NCBI RefSeq assembly: GCF_014126825.1
Contig: NZ_CP059900.1
Coordinates: 2,556,954 to 2,620,953, forward strand
Direction: 5' to 3'
Origin: Tomitella gaofuii
Lineage (GTDB): Bacteria; Actinomycetota; Actinomycetes; Mycobacteriales; Mycobacteriaceae
Length of the DNA: 64,000 nt
This document shows positions 43,869-52,621 of this stretch, piece after piece. The translations under genes and the position numbers were made by a program. The first letter of the stretch is position 1; each line of letters begins with the position of its first letter. A model generated the notes under the pieces. The model was given only the letters and a program-made list of their open reading frames with translations, searched no databases and was not told the DNA's origin.

Positions 43869-44063
43869 TCACCACCGCGAACGCGGCACGTCGAAGTCCT
43901 TGCACAGCGCGCGCCAGACCTCCCGCGGCGCCACGCCGTCTTCGATGGCCTGCGACGCCGTGCGGCCGCCCAGATCGGTCAGCACGTGATCGACCAGCAT
44001 CGACGTCGCGGTCAGCCTCCCGAACTCGTCGTCCACCAGTTCACGGAACTCCGAAAGTCGCAC
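43869..44063 (-). CDS. DUF3046 protein (Rv2738c-type)
   Basis: 64 residues, MRLSEFRELVDDEFGR to VPRSRW. Small soluble helical protein conserved upstream of recA in Mycobacteriales. Function unknown. The conserved synteny and length make it a real gene. A GC-rich gap of 429 bases separates it from recA on the same strand. Confidence 0.85.
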   Translation of the reverse strand: MRLSEFRELVDDEFGRLTATSMLVDHVLTDLGGRTASQAIEDGVAPREVWRALCKDFDVPRSRW

Positions 44064-44117
44064 ACCACACGGTAACCCGCTGTCCGGCCGGCGTCGCGGC
44101 CGCCGCGGGCCCCGCGG

Positions 44118-45326
44118 TCACCCCCGCCGCGCCGCGGCGCGCACGCACACCTCGACGGGGTCCACCGTGCGCTGCGCCCCGGCGCGCGCGCGTTCCACGG
44201 CGGCCCCGAACTGCTCGCGGCGCTCGAGGATCGCGAGCACCGCCGCCGTCAGTGCGTCCTCGGTGAGGGGGCGCACCGTCACGGCGATCCCCTGCCGCTC
44301 GGCCCGGCACGCGAGCTCCCATTGGTCGCCGCCGCCCGGCACCGCCACCACCGCGGCCCCCGCGTCGACGGCCTTGGCCAGCATCCCGTGCCCCGCGCCG
44401 CAGATCACCACCGCCGCCTCCCGCAGTGCCGCGTCCTGCCGGGTGCGGCCCGCGCGCGCCCACGCGGGCAGATCCTCCGGGATCTCGCCGAACGTGGTGA
44501 TGACCACCCGTACGGCGCTGTCCCCCATCCGCTCGGGGGCCAGCGCGCGCAGGGCGACCTCCGCCATCGGAGTGTCCGCGTTGGTCGCGGTCGACGGGGC
44601 GACGAGCACCAGCGGCCGGTCGCCCGGCGGCAACTCCGCGTCCCCCTCCGCCGGATCCCACACGAGGGGGCCCACCACGTACGCCCCGTCGGGCCAGTCA
44701 GGCCTGTGCGGCTCAAGGGCCGGCAGCGTCGCGACCAGCCGCGCATCCGGGCCCGGCTCACGGCCGGGAAGCCCGATGCCGCGGCGCGCCGCCTCCCGCT
44801 GGCGCCGACCGCTGCGCAGCTGCGGGCGGGTGGCCGCGCGCAGCAGCGCGTCGCGCAGCCGTCCCCGCACGCCCTCGCCGGGCGCGAGCCCGCTGCCCAG
44901 TGGAGGCAGGCCCCGCGACGGAATGTAGAGCGGATGCGGGATCAATTCCACCCACGGGACGCCGAGCAGTTCCGCCGCCATGCCGCCGGCCACCGTGATC
45001 GTGTCCGCCACCACCAGGTGCGGCCGCAGCGCGCGCACGTCGTCCACGATCAGCGCCGCCATGCGGGCCGCACGGGCGTGCAGTTTGGTGCCTTCGTCCG
45101 CATCGTCGTCGTCCACGACCGGCGCGAGCCCCCGCAGGAGCGCGAACTCCACCGACTCGGCTCGCGCCGAATCCGCCCACCGCCGCCCGGTCATGAGCAC
45201 CGGGTGCGCCCCCGCCGCCGCCAGCCTGCGGCACAACTCCATGGCGGGGATCGCATGACCGGCCTCGGGCCCGGCGATCACGACGATGCGGACACCGCGG
45301 GCCGTGTACGCAGTGGTTTCCGACAC
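44118..45326 (-). CDS. GT1-like glycosyltransferase (Rv2739c-type)
   Basis: 402 residues. Two Rossmann-like halves: N-terminal VRIVVIAGPEAGHAIPAMELC for acceptor binding, and a C-terminal nucleotide-sugar site with CGAGHGMLAKAVDAGAAVVAVPGGGDQWELA, the GT-B/UGT-MGT pattern in which GGDQ contacts the donor. Similar to Rv2739c, in the same position beyond DUF3046. The acceptor is unknown (macrolide, lipid or antibiotic detoxification are options). GTG 45326 is the start. Confidence 0.82.
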   Translation of the reverse strand: MSETTAYTARGVRIVVIAGPEAGHAIPAMELCRRLAAAGAHPVLMTGRRWADSARAESVEFALLRGLAPVVDDDDADEGTKLHARAARMAALIVDDVRALRPHLVVADTITVAGGMAAELLGVPWVELIPHPLYIPSRGLPPLGSGLAPGEGVRGRLRDALLRAATRPQLRSGRRQREAARRGIGLPGREPGPDARLVATLPALEPHRPDWPDGAYVVGPLVWDPAEGDAELPPGDRPLVLVAPSTATNADTPMAEVALRALAPERMGDSAVRVVITTFGEIPEDLPAWARAGRTRQDAALREAAVVICGAGHGMLAKAVDAGAAVVAVPGGGDQWELACRAERQGIAVTVRPLTEDALTAAVLAILERREQFGAAVERARAGAQRTVDPVEVCVRAAARRG

Positions 45327-45397
45327 CGGCTCACTCTAGCGGCACCGCGCCGGCCGATCGCACGCCGCGCACAGCACCGGGCCGCCGGCACCGCAGC

Positions 45398-45574
45398 TCA
45401 CCGGCGCCTGTCGGCAGTCGGGTCGGAGGAGCCCGAGAACATCTTCACCAGCAGGTAGACGCCCGCGGCGATCACCGCGACGGTCACCAGCCAGAACAGA
45501 CCCTTGAGGATCACGCCCAGCAGTACGAACAACAGCCATACCGCGATGATCCCCGCCAGCACCTTCCAGAACAT
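45398..45574 (-). CDS. small two-helix membrane protein
   Basis: 58 residues, MFWKVLAGIIAVWLLFVLLG and a second hydrophobic segment, ending in a short polar tail. ATG 45574 has AGAGGTGG upstream; the longer in-frame extension is polar and unlikely. Function unknown. Confidence 0.55.
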   Translation of the reverse strand: MFWKVLAGIIAVWLLFVLLGVILKGLFWLVTVAVIAAGVYLLVKMFSGSSDPTADRRR

Positions 45575-45836
45575 CTTCCATCCACCTCTGCTCTTCCGGC
45601 ACCGGAGACTCCACCGCTCCGGCGACCACGACTCCAGCATGCCCGCTCACGACCGCCCGTCGGTACTCCCCGCTGCCGGTCCGGGGGAAAGATCAGGGAC
45701 TTCCCCGAGCATCGCGGCGCGGCACCGGGGCTCCCGCACCGGCGGGCGCCCCGGTCCACATCCGCGCCGACGCAATATGCTGGGAACGTCCGCCGGGCCC
45801 GGCCCGGGCCCGGCGTCACGACAGGAGCCGACAGCT

Positions 45837-46451
45837 GTGACCCGACGAACCTTCACCGCCCCGCGCCTCACCGCGCGCGACCTGGCGCAAATCGCCGTGT
45901 TCGCGGCGCTCATCGTCGCGTTGGGCCTGCCGGGCCAACTGTCGATCGGTTCCTCCGGGGTGCCCATCACCCTGCAATCGATGGGCATCATGCTCGCCGG
46001 CGCGATCCTCGGCGCCCGCAAGGGCACGCTCGCCGTCCTCGTCGTCTTCGTCCTGTCCATCGCCGGTCTTCCGGTGCTCGCCGGCGGGCGCACGGGCCTC
46101 ACATCATTGTCGTCGCCCACCGCGGGGTTCCTCATCGGCTGGATCCCCGCCGCGTTCGTCATCGGCCTGCTCACCGCGCGGATGATGCCCCGATACCGTT
46201 TCTTCACCGGCTTCGCCATCAACATCTTCGGCGGAATCGCGGTGATGTACGCGTTCGGCATCGCCGGAATGCTGCTGCGCACCGACCTGGGTGTCGGCGG
46301 CGCACTGCTGGCCAACCTCACCTTCGTTCCGGGCGATGTCATCAAGGCCGCCGTCACCGCAGCGGTTGCGGCACAGGTGCACCGCGCATACCCGGGCGTC
46401 ATCCCCACGCCCGCGCGCCGCCGCCCCGACCCCGCGCTCGCCGCGCACTGA
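45837..46451 (+). CDS. bioY: biotin ECF transporter S component BioY
   Basis: 204 residues with about six transmembrane helices. BioY hallmarks: VPITLQSMGIMLAGAILGARKG, GGRTGLTSLSSPTAGFLIGW and FVPGDVIKAAV. It binds biotin and associates with the BioM/BioN energising module. GTG 45837 lies about nine bases after AGGAG. TATGCT at about 45777 could be its -10. BioM starts five bases after the stop. Confidence 0.95.
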   Translation: MTRRTFTAPRLTARDLAQIAVFAALIVALGLPGQLSIGSSGVPITLQSMGIMLAGAILGARKGTLAVLVVFVLSIAGLPVLAGGRTGLTSLSSPTAGFLIGWIPAAFVIGLLTARMMPRYRFFTGFAINIFGGIAVMYAFGIAGMLLRTDLGVGGALLANLTFVPGDVIKAAVTAAVAAQVHRAYPGVIPTPARRRPDPALAAH

Positions 46452-46456
46452 CACGC

Positions 46457-47137
46457 ATGGGTGAGATCCGGTTCGACGGTGTCCACCACACCTTCGGCGA
46501 GCGCCCGGTGCTCCGCGGCATCGACGTCACACTGACCGAGCACCGCGTCGGCATCGTCGGCTGCAACGGCAGCGGCAAGTCCACGCTCGCCCGCATGATC
46601 AACGGGCTGCAATCCCCCACGCGCGGCCGGGTGCTGGTCGACGGGCTCGACACGGCACGCAAGGCTGCGGCCGTCCGGCGGCGCGTGGGGTTCGTCTTCA
46701 CCGATCCGGACAACCAGATCGTCATGCCCACTGTCGCCGAAGACATCGCATTCTCCCTGCGGAGAAGCGGGCTGGACAAGCACGCGCGACGCCGGAAGGT
46801 CGACGAGGTCCTCGACGTGTTCGGCCTGCACGATCACGCAGACCACCCGTGCCATCTGCTTTCCGGCGGGCAGAAGCAGCTGCTGGCGCTCGCCGCCGTC
46901 CTCGTCACGGAACCCGACATCCTCGTCGCCGACGAGCCCACCACACTGCTCGACCTGCGCAACGCCCGCAGGTTCGCCGAGACCCTGGCCGGTCTCCGCC
47001 AGCAGGTCGTGGTAGTGACGCACCAGCTGGAGCTGCTCGCGGACTTCGACCGGGTGCTCGTCATCGACGAGGGGCGCGTCGTCGCCGACGACGCGCCCGC
47101 GCCCGCGCTGCGCCACTACCGAGGCCTGGTGGGATGA
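46457..47137 (+). CDS. bioM: biotin ECF transporter ATPase BioM
   Basis: 226 residues. Walker A GCNGSGKST (35-43), Q-loop VFTDPDNQIVMPTVAEDIAF characteristic of ECF ATPases, signature LSGGQKQLLALAAVL and Walker B ILVADEPTTLLD. ATG 46457 follows the bioY stop by five bases; its stop overlaps bioN (ATGA). Confidence 0.94.
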   Translation: MGEIRFDGVHHTFGERPVLRGIDVTLTEHRVGIVGCNGSGKSTLARMINGLQSPTRGRVLVDGLDTARKAAAVRRRVGFVFTDPDNQIVMPTVAEDIAFSLRRSGLDKHARRRKVDEVLDVFGLHDHADHPCHLLSGGQKQLLALAAVLVTEPDILVADEPTTLLDLRNARRFAETLAGLRQQVVVVTHQLELLADFDRVLVIDEGRVVADDAPAPALRHYRGLVG

Positions 47138-47784
47138 GCGCCCTCGGCGTCTACATCCCGGGCACGTCCGCGATGCACCGGCTGCCCGCCGGCGTCAAAC
47201 TCACCGGCCTCGTCGTCCTCATCGTCGCCATGTCGGTTCTCGTGCGCCGCCCCTGGGAACTGCTCATCCCCGCCGCGGTCGTGGCCGCCGTCGCCGTCGT
47301 CGCGCGGATCGGCCTGCCCACCCTCGTGCGCCAAGTGCGTCCCGTGCTGTGGATGCTGCTCGTCATCGCGGTGTTCCAGCTCATCCTCACCGACTGGCGA
47401 CGGACCGTCGTCATCTGCGGGGTGCTGTTGCTGTCGGTGGTCGGCGCCGCGCTCGTCACCCTCACCACCCGCGTGACCGACATGCTCGACCTGACCACGC
47501 GCATCGTGGGGCCGCTGCGCCGGTTCGGCGTGGACCCCGACCGGGTGGGGCTGGTGCTGGCCATGACCATCCGGTGCATCCCGCTGCTGGGCGAGCTGGC
47601 CACGTCGGTCTCCGAAGCGCGGCGGGCCCGGGGGCTCGGCTTCTCTCTCCGCGCATTCGCGGTGCCGGTGGTGGTGGGCGCGCTGCGCCGCGCGGACGCG
47701 CTCGGCGACGCGCTCATCGCGCGCAGCCTCGACGACCCGGCCGCTCCCGCGCACGGAGCCGACGAGAACGGCACGAGCCGCTAG
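47134..47784 (+). CDS. bioN: biotin ECF transporter T component BioN
   Basis: 216 residues, four to five transmembrane helices, with the EcfT coupling motif SEARRARGLGF and DALIARSLDDP near the C terminus. It couples ATP hydrolysis by BioM to release of biotin from BioY. Last gene of bioYMN, followed four bases later by a giant palindrome. Confidence 0.94.
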   Translation: MSALGVYIPGTSAMHRLPAGVKLTGLVVLIVAMSVLVRRPWELLIPAAVVAAVAVVARIGLPTLVRQVRPVLWMLLVIAVFQLILTDWRRTVVICGVLLLSVVGAALVTLTTRVTDMLDLTTRIVGPLRRFGVDPDRVGLVLAMTIRCIPLLGELATSVSEARRARGLGFSLRAFAVPVVVGALRRADALGDALIARSLDDPAAPAHGADENGTSR

Positions 47785-47787
47785 AAC

Positions 47788-47843
47788 GACGGCGGTCCCG
47801 GTTTCCGCGGCGGTGCACCGCCGCGGAAACCGGGACCGCCGTC
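47788..47843. terminator. perfect 56-bp palindrome between bioN and pspA
   Basis: Two 28-base arms (47788-47815 and 47816-47843) are exact reverse complements with no spacer, centred on GTGCAC. It starts four bases after the bioN stop and ends ten bases before the pspA stop, so it is placed as a bidirectional terminator for convergent genes. The stem is far longer than needed for termination. Confidence 0.85.
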
Positions 47844-47853
47844 GCAGCCGGGT

Positions 47854-48615
47854 CTACGAACCCGTCTTGTCCCCGGTCTTGCCCTGGCCGATCTCCCCCT
47901 GCATCGATGCGCGGATCTCCTGCAGGCGGCTGTGGCCGGCCATCTGCACCGAAGCCTGCTTGACCTCCTCCATCCGGCCCTGCACCGAACCCTTGGCGAG
48001 CTCGGTGGAGCCGAGGGCGGTCGCGTAGCGGCGTTCGATCTTGTCGCGCACCTCATCGAGCGACGGGGTGTTCCCGGGCGCGGAGAGTTCGGTCATCGAG
48101 CGCATGGAATCGCTGACCTGCTCCTGCATCTTCGCCTGCTCGAGCTGGCTGAGCAGCTTGGTGCGCTCGGCCACCTTCTCCTGCAGGCGCATCGCGTTCT
48201 GCTCCACGGCCTTCTTCGCGTTGGCCGCCGCGCCGAGCGCATTGTCATGCAGCGACTTGAGGTCCTCCACGTTCTGCTCGCTCGAGACGAGCTGCGCCGC
48301 GAACGACTCGGCGGCGTTCTCGTACTCGGTGGCCTTCGCCTCGTCCCCCGCACCGCGGGCCTGGTCCGCCATCGCCAGCGCCTGGCGGGCATTGCCCTGC
48401 AGCTTTTCCACCTGCTCCAGCTGGCGGTTGAGCTTCATCTCCAGCTGGCGCTGGTTGCCGATCACATTGGCGGCCTGCTGCGACAACGCCTGGTGCTGAC
48501 GCTGCGCATCCTCGATTGCCTGCTGGATCTGCACCTTGGGGTCGGCGTTCTCGTCGATCTTGGCGTTGAACAACGCCATCAAATACTTCCAGCCCTTGAC
48601 GAATGGGTTGGCCAT
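47854..48615 (-). CDS. pspA: phage-shock protein A homologue (35-kDa antigen, PspA/IM30)
   Basis: 253 residues, almost entirely coiled coil. The N-terminal amphipathic helix ([20 protein letters not shown]) binds the inner membrane; the central helices contain [24 protein letters not shown]. It oligomerises to protect stressed membranes. As in M. tuberculosis (Rv2744c) it lies downstream of clgR on the same strand, 186 bases away. Its promoter is probably in that gap and ClgR-activated. Confidence 0.93.
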   Translation of the reverse strand: MANPFVKGWKYLMALFNAKIDENADPKVQIQQAIEDAQRQHQALSQQAANVIGNQRQLEMKLNRQLEQVEKLQGNARQALAMADQARGAGDEAKATEYENAAESFAAQLVSSEQNVEDLKSLHDNALGAAANAKKAVEQNAMRLQEKVAERTKLLSQLEQAKMQEQVSDSMRSMTELSAPGNTPSLDEVRDKIERRYATALGSTELAKGSVQGRMEEVKQASVQMAGHSRLQEIRASMQGEIGQGKTGDKTGS

Positions 48616-48801
48616 CGCTTAGTCCCCGTCTCCTCTAGGTTCAGTGCCGCCGCCGTGCGCGGTGCCGACGGTGGTCGTGTGCAGCGCCGCATGCACGGCG
48701 GGCCGGGTACCCCGGGGTGCGGCCGCCGCCATGCGCGGCGCCGGCCACGCCGGACCCGGAATGTCCGGTGCCCAGCATATGCACAACACCCCGCCTGCGC
48801 G

Positions 48802-49143
48802 CTACGCCGCGAACACCGGCACGTCGATCTTGCCCTGCGGGATGACCATCCTCGGCGCCGCTGCGCCGACGGCGTCCGCGGCCGCGTCGGCGGTCACCGG
48901 GACCGGCGCGTCGCCGGACATCGACACGCTCACCTCGAACAGCACATCGGAGATCGGCACGTCGAGCGCTTTGCAGATGGCGGCGAGCAGCTCGCTCGAA
49001 GCCTCCTTGCGGCCTCGCTCGACCTCGGAAAGGTAGCCCAGGCTGACCTGCGCGGACGTGGAGACCTCGCGCAGTGTGCGGCTTTGAGTCGTACGCCGAC
49101 GGCGCAGACTGTCGCCGATGGCCTCACGCAACAGCAGTGTCAT
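48802..49143 (-). CDS. clgR: ClgR, activator of clp protease and envelope-stress genes
   Basis: 113 residues. XRE-type HTH near the N terminus ([33 protein letters not shown]). The C-terminal part ends VFAA, and ClgR is itself a Clp substrate in related bacteria, so this tail may be a degron (inference). ATG 49143 has GGAGGG five bases upstream. It lies 30 bases after the cinA stop and probably belongs to pgsA-cinA-clgR. Confidence 0.92.
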   Translation of the reverse strand: MTLLLREAIGDSLRRRRTTQSRTLREVSTSAQVSLGYLSEVERGRKEASSELLAAICKALDVPISDVLFEVSVSMSGDAPVPVTADAAADAVGAAAPRMVIPQGKIDVPVFAA

Positions 49144-49173
49144 CTCGCCCTCCACTCTGGACCCTTTCACCTA

Positions 49174-49737
49174 CTACAACGCATCCGCCGCGCCTTCCGT
49201 TCCCGCCGGCGGTCCGCCGGCGGTTCCGGGGGACGGGCCCGTCACCGCCTCGAGCAACGCCGCCAGCGCCTCGGCGACCGCCGCCCGCCGGATCTGCCAC
49301 CGCGTGCCGTGCAGCCGGAGGCGCACCACGTTACTCGCCCCCCGGCCGGCGAGGCCCAGGAACACGGTGCCCGCCGGGTGTCCGTCCTGCTCCGCCGGAC
49401 CCGCCACCCCGGTGAGGCCCATCCCCCAATCCGCGCCGCACGTGTCCCTCGCCCCCTCCGCCAGGGCCGCCGCGGCCTCACGCGAGACCGGTCCATGCGC
49501 GTCCAGCACCGGCCACGGCACCCCCGCAAGCCGCTCCTTGAGCTCCGTGGCATACACGATCAGCCCGCCGCGCAGGACCAGGCTCGCGCCGGGGACACCC
49601 GCGATCGTGGCCGCCGCCAGGCCCGCCGTGAGCGACTCCGCGGTCGCCACCGTCTCACCGCGCCCGGTGAGCGCCCGCACCAGCCCCGACGCCACAGTGC
49701 CGGGCACGAGCGGGTCTGCGGCAGGATCGCCCGTCAC
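49174..49737 (-). CDS. CinA/PncC-type nicotinamide-nucleotide amidohydrolase
   Basis: 187 residues. Only the C-terminal CinA deamidase domain is present; the N-terminal MoCF domain of full-length CinA is absent, as is usual for PncC. Motifs: TAESLTAGLAAATIAGVPGAS, YATELKERLAGVP and GLTGVAGPAEQDGHPAGTV. It converts NMN to nicotinate mononucleotide. The GTG overlaps the pgsA stop (GTGA). Confidence 0.88.
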   Translation of the reverse strand: MTGDPAADPLVPGTVASGLVRALTGRGETVATAESLTAGLAAATIAGVPGASLVLRGGLIVYATELKERLAGVPWPVLDAHGPVSREAAAALAEGARDTCGADWGMGLTGVAGPAEQDGHPAGTVFLGLAGRGASNVVRLRLHGTRWQIRRAAVAEALAALLEAVTGPSPGTAGGPPAGTEGAADAL

Positions 49738-50489
49738 GACGCTGCCACGTCCTCGTCCTCGTGCCCCTCGCCGGGAGCCGCGGCGGCGGCGCCCGCCGTC
49801 CCGGGGTCCCCCGCTGGTCGTTCTGCAGCGCCGGCGCCGCCCGATCCGGCATGCGCCGCCCGCCCGCCGCGACGCAGCCGGACGGCCTGCACCACGTAGT
49901 CGATGCCCGTCGCCAGCGTCAGCGCCACCGCAATCCAGATGAGCGCCAGCAGGTACGGTTCCGCTGCCGCGGGGAGCGGAAGCAGGTAGAGGAAGATCGC
50001 GGCCACCTGCACGAGCGTCTTGAGCTTGCCGCCGCGGCTGGCCGGAATCACCCCGTGCCGGATGACGATGAACCGCAGCAGGGTCACCCCGAGCTCGCGT
50101 ACCGCGATGAGCCCGGTGATCCACCAGCTGATGTCTCCGAGCGCCGACAGCCCCACCAGGGCTGCACCGATGAGGGCCTTGTCCGCGATCGGGTCCGCGA
50201 TCTTGCCGAAATCCGTGATCAGCCCGCGCCGCCGTGCCACCTCGCCGTCGATACGGTCGGTGAGCGCGGCGATCGCGAACACCGCGGCCGCACCGATCCG
50301 CGCGGCGGTGTCATGCCCGTCGCCCAGGAACAGCACGACGAGGAACACCGGCACCAGCAGGATGCGCAGAACGGTCAGGATGTTGGCGAGGTTGACCACG
50401 GGCACGTCCGGGCGTGCGCCGGCCGGGACCGACACGCCGCCCGGACGCGGCGCCGGGGGCCGGGGCTGCGCCGCGTCGTCGGCCGTCAT
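49734..50489 (-). CDS. pgsA: CDP-alcohol phosphatidyltransferase (PgsA-type phosphatidylglycerophosphate synthase)
   Basis: 251 residues with about six transmembrane helices. The CDP-alcohol signature is complete: Asp78, Asp81-Gly82, Ala85-Arg86, Gly95, Asp99, Asp103. It makes phosphatidylglycerophosphate from CDP-diacylglycerol and glycerol 3-phosphate. The C-terminal ~50 residues are a disordered Gly/Ala/Glu tail. ATG 50489 has GGGGAG upstream. Adjacent to cinA and clgR as in other Mycobacteriales (pgsA3). Confidence 0.92.
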   Translation of the reverse strand: MTADDAAQPRPPAPRPGGVSVPAGARPDVPVVNLANILTVLRILLVPVFLVVLFLGDGHDTAARIGAAAVFAIAALTDRIDGEVARRRGLITDFGKIADPIADKALIGAALVGLSALGDISWWITGLIAVRELGVTLLRFIVIRHGVIPASRGGKLKTLVQVAAIFLYLLPLPAAAEPYLLALIWIAVALTLATGIDYVVQAVRLRRGGRAAHAGSGGAGAAERPAGDPGTAGAAAAAPGEGHEDEDVAAS

Positions 50490-50608
50490 CCCGCGGCTCC
50501 CCGCACAACGCATGACCCGAACGGAATCGGGGGGTGGCGACGCGTCATCGGCAGCAGAACGGGCACGTCTCAGAGCCTATCGGGTGGGCCGGTCGCTACG
50601 CTGAGTGC

Positions 50609-51187
50609 ATGACCACCAGTCGGCAGTTCCGCCGCGACGCCGGTGCACCCCCCGCCGCCGGGGGGTCCGCCGCGACGGCCGCGCAGGCCGGACGCCTGCA
50701 TGTACGGCGCGCGGGCACGGCGGACGTCCCCGGCATCAAGCGGCTGGTCGACTACTACGCGGGCCGCATCCTGCTGGAGAAGAATCTCGTCACGCTGTAC
50801 GAAAGCGTCCAGGAGTTCTGGGTGGTCGAGCACGACGGGGCCCTGGTGGGCTGCGGCGCGTTGCACGCGATGTGGTCGGACCTGGGCGAGGTGCGCACCG
50901 TGGCCGTCGACCCCGCGGTCACGGGCATGGGCGCGGGCCACCTGCTGATGGTGCGGCTGCTCGACACAGCGCGGGAACTGGGCCTGACCAAGGTCTTCGT
51001 CCTCACCTTCGAGGTCGACTTCTTCCGTCGCCACGGCTTCGAAGTGATCGAGGGGACCCCGGTGACGGCCGAGGTCTACGAGGAGATGTGCCGCTCCTAC
51101 GACACGGGCGTCGCCGAGTTCCTCGATCTGAGCTTCGTCAAACCGAACACCCTCGGCAACACCCGCATGCTGGCCACCCTGTCCTGA
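50609..51187 (+). CDS. argA: amino-acid N-acetyltransferase ArgA (Rv2747-type)
   Basis: 192-residue GNAT enzyme that acetylates glutamate in the first step of arginine synthesis. GNAT core: LVDYYAGRILLEKNL, EFWVVEHDGALVGCGALH, EVRTVAVDPAVTGMGAGHLLM (acetyl-CoA P-loop R/QxxGxG/A as GMGAGH) and FFRRHGF. ATG 50609 is preferred over the in-frame upstream extension. The ~28 N-terminal residues are unconserved. Confidence 0.9.
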   Translation: MTTSRQFRRDAGAPPAAGGSAATAAQAGRLHVRRAGTADVPGIKRLVDYYAGRILLEKNLVTLYESVQEFWVVEHDGALVGCGALHAMWSDLGEVRTVAVDPAVTGMGAGHLLMVRLLDTARELGLTKVFVLTFEVDFFRRHGFEVIEGTPVTAEVYEEMCRSYDTGVAEFLDLSFVKPNTLGNTRMLATLS

Positions 51188-51265
51188 GCTCCCGCCCCGG
51201 GGCCGGGGCCGCCCGGCGCGCACAGGGGCGTTCCCCCGAGGCGCAGGAGCAGCGCCCGGCCCTGC

Positions 51266-52387
51266 TCAACGCCCGGTGCCGTCGCCGTCCGGGTCCGGCG
51301 CGGCCTTGCCGGAACTGTTCGTAGCGGTCGGCCCGTCGACGGCGTCGGATCCGGTTCCCGGCGCCGGGTCCGCGGAGGCCGCCCCGGCGGCGGCCTGGTC
51401 CTGCCCACCACCGCGACGCGACTTGAGCAGGCTCGCCACGGTGGCGACGAGCAGCGTCGCCGCGATCACCCCGAGCGAGAGTCCGGTGGAGATCTCCGGC
51501 ACGTGCACCGGCTCGCCGCCGTTGATGAACGGAAGCGTGTTCTCGTGCAGCGCGTGCAGGATCAGCTTGACGGCGATGAACGCCAGGATCACCGACAGAC
51601 CGTGCGAGAGGTACACCAACCGGTCGAGCAGGCCGCCGAGCAGGAAGAACAACTGCCGCAGACCCATCAAGGCCAGCGCGTTCGCGGTGAACACCAGGTA
51701 GGGCTCCTGGGTGAGCCCGAAGATCGCGGGAATCGAGTCCAGAGCGAACAGCACGTCGGTCACACCGATGACGACCAGCGCCCCCAGCAGCGGCGTCGCC
51801 ATCCGGTGCCCGTCCACCTTGGTCACCAGGCGATCGCCGTGGAATTCGGTGGTGGTGGGCAGCACCTTGCGGACCATCCGCATCACGCGGCCGCCGTCCG
51901 CGTCGCCGTCGTCCTCGGCCTCTTCGCCGGCGAGCGACTCGCGCATGAGCTTGAGCGCCGTGTAGAGCAGGATTGCGCCGAAGATGTAGAACACCCAGGC
52001 GTAGGCGTTGATCGCGGCCGCGCCGAGCACGATGAACACCCCGCGCAGGACCAGCGCGATGGCGATGCCCAGCAGAAGAGCCTTCTGCTGGAGCTCACGC
52101 GGCACGGCGAACTTGGCGAAGATGATGACGAACACGAAGAGGTTGTCCACCGACAACGCCTTCTCCGTCACATAGCCGGCGAAGAACTCCCCGCCGTAGG
52201 TTCCGCCCCACACCCACCAGACCACGAGACCGAACACGCAGGCCGCTGCGATGTAGACCAGGGACCAGGTCGCAGATTCACGCAGGCTCGGTGCGTGCGG
52301 GGTGCGGACATGCGAGTAGAAATCGAACACGAACACGCCGATGACGGCGATGATCGTGATACCCCAGACGAGCATGGAAACGTCCAC
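51266..52387 (-). CDS. TerC family integral membrane protein (metal efflux)
   Basis: 373 residues, about eight to nine transmembrane helices. The family motifs KALSVDNLFVFVIIFAKFAVP and FALDSIPAIFGLTQEPYLVFT each hold acidic residues in the membrane (SVDN, ALDS), which coordinate metal in TerC/Alx. An acidic loop (EEAEDDGDADGG) separates the halves, and a disordered Pro/Gly/Ala tail ends the protein. GTG 52387 has GGAGG ten bases upstream. The upstream riboswitch indicates manganese export and metallation of secreted proteins. Confidence 0.88.
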   Translation of the reverse strand: MDVSMLVWGITIIAVIGVFVFDFYSHVRTPHAPSLRESATWSLVYIAAACVFGLVVWWVWGGTYGGEFFAGYVTEKALSVDNLFVFVIIFAKFAVPRELQQKALLLGIAIALVLRGVFIVLGAAAINAYAWVFYIFGAILLYTALKLMRESLAGEEAEDDGDADGGRVMRMVRKVLPTTTEFHGDRLVTKVDGHRMATPLLGALVVIGVTDVLFALDSIPAIFGLTQEPYLVFTANALALMGLRQLFFLLGGLLDRLVYLSHGLSVILAFIAVKLILHALHENTLPFINGGEPVHVPEISTGLSLGVIAATLLVATVASLLKSRRGGGQDQAAAGAASADPAPGTGSDAVDGPTATNSSGKAAPDPDGDGTGR

Positions 52388-52393
52388 GTCGAT

Positions 52394-52570
52394 AGACCTC
52401 CGGTAATCCGTACAAGACTGCCGGAGGTCTCTCCCACCGCCGCGGCTCTGGGCTGCGGCGACCGATCACGCCGGTCCGCGTCCTGCGGCACGTGGGTGCC
52501 GAGGGTTGCGAACGTGCTGACGACATGGTCGCGGGTGCGGGGATACTCCCCTCCATCGGCTTCCGATCCT
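52394..52570 (-). promoter_or_regulatory. yybP-ykoY (Mn2+) riboswitch in the terC leader
   Basis: Reading the minus strand, the leader contains the hallmark GGGGAGTAT (52551-52543) and, at the 3' side of the aptamer, GGGAGAGACCTCCGGCAG (52435-52418), with a GTCGTCAGCACG segment between. These match the aptamer that senses manganese upstream of terC/alx genes. The aptamer 3' strand AGACCTCCGG (minus 52430-52421) is complementary over 10 bases to CCGGAGGTCT (minus 52403-52394), which contains the ribosome binding site. Aptamer folding and RBS sequestration are thus mutually exclusive: Mn-bound gives ON. Confidence 0.8.
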
Positions 52571-52621
52571 ACAGGGTCCGTCGGCGACGGCGCGCACCAC
52601 GGCGGCGGCCGGCGCCCCTGC

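Noticed and set aside
45504-45836. Upstream extension of bioY to 45504
   Set aside because: Translated leader is His/Arg/Pro-rich and hydrophilic; GTG 45837 with AGGAG gives the normal BioY length.
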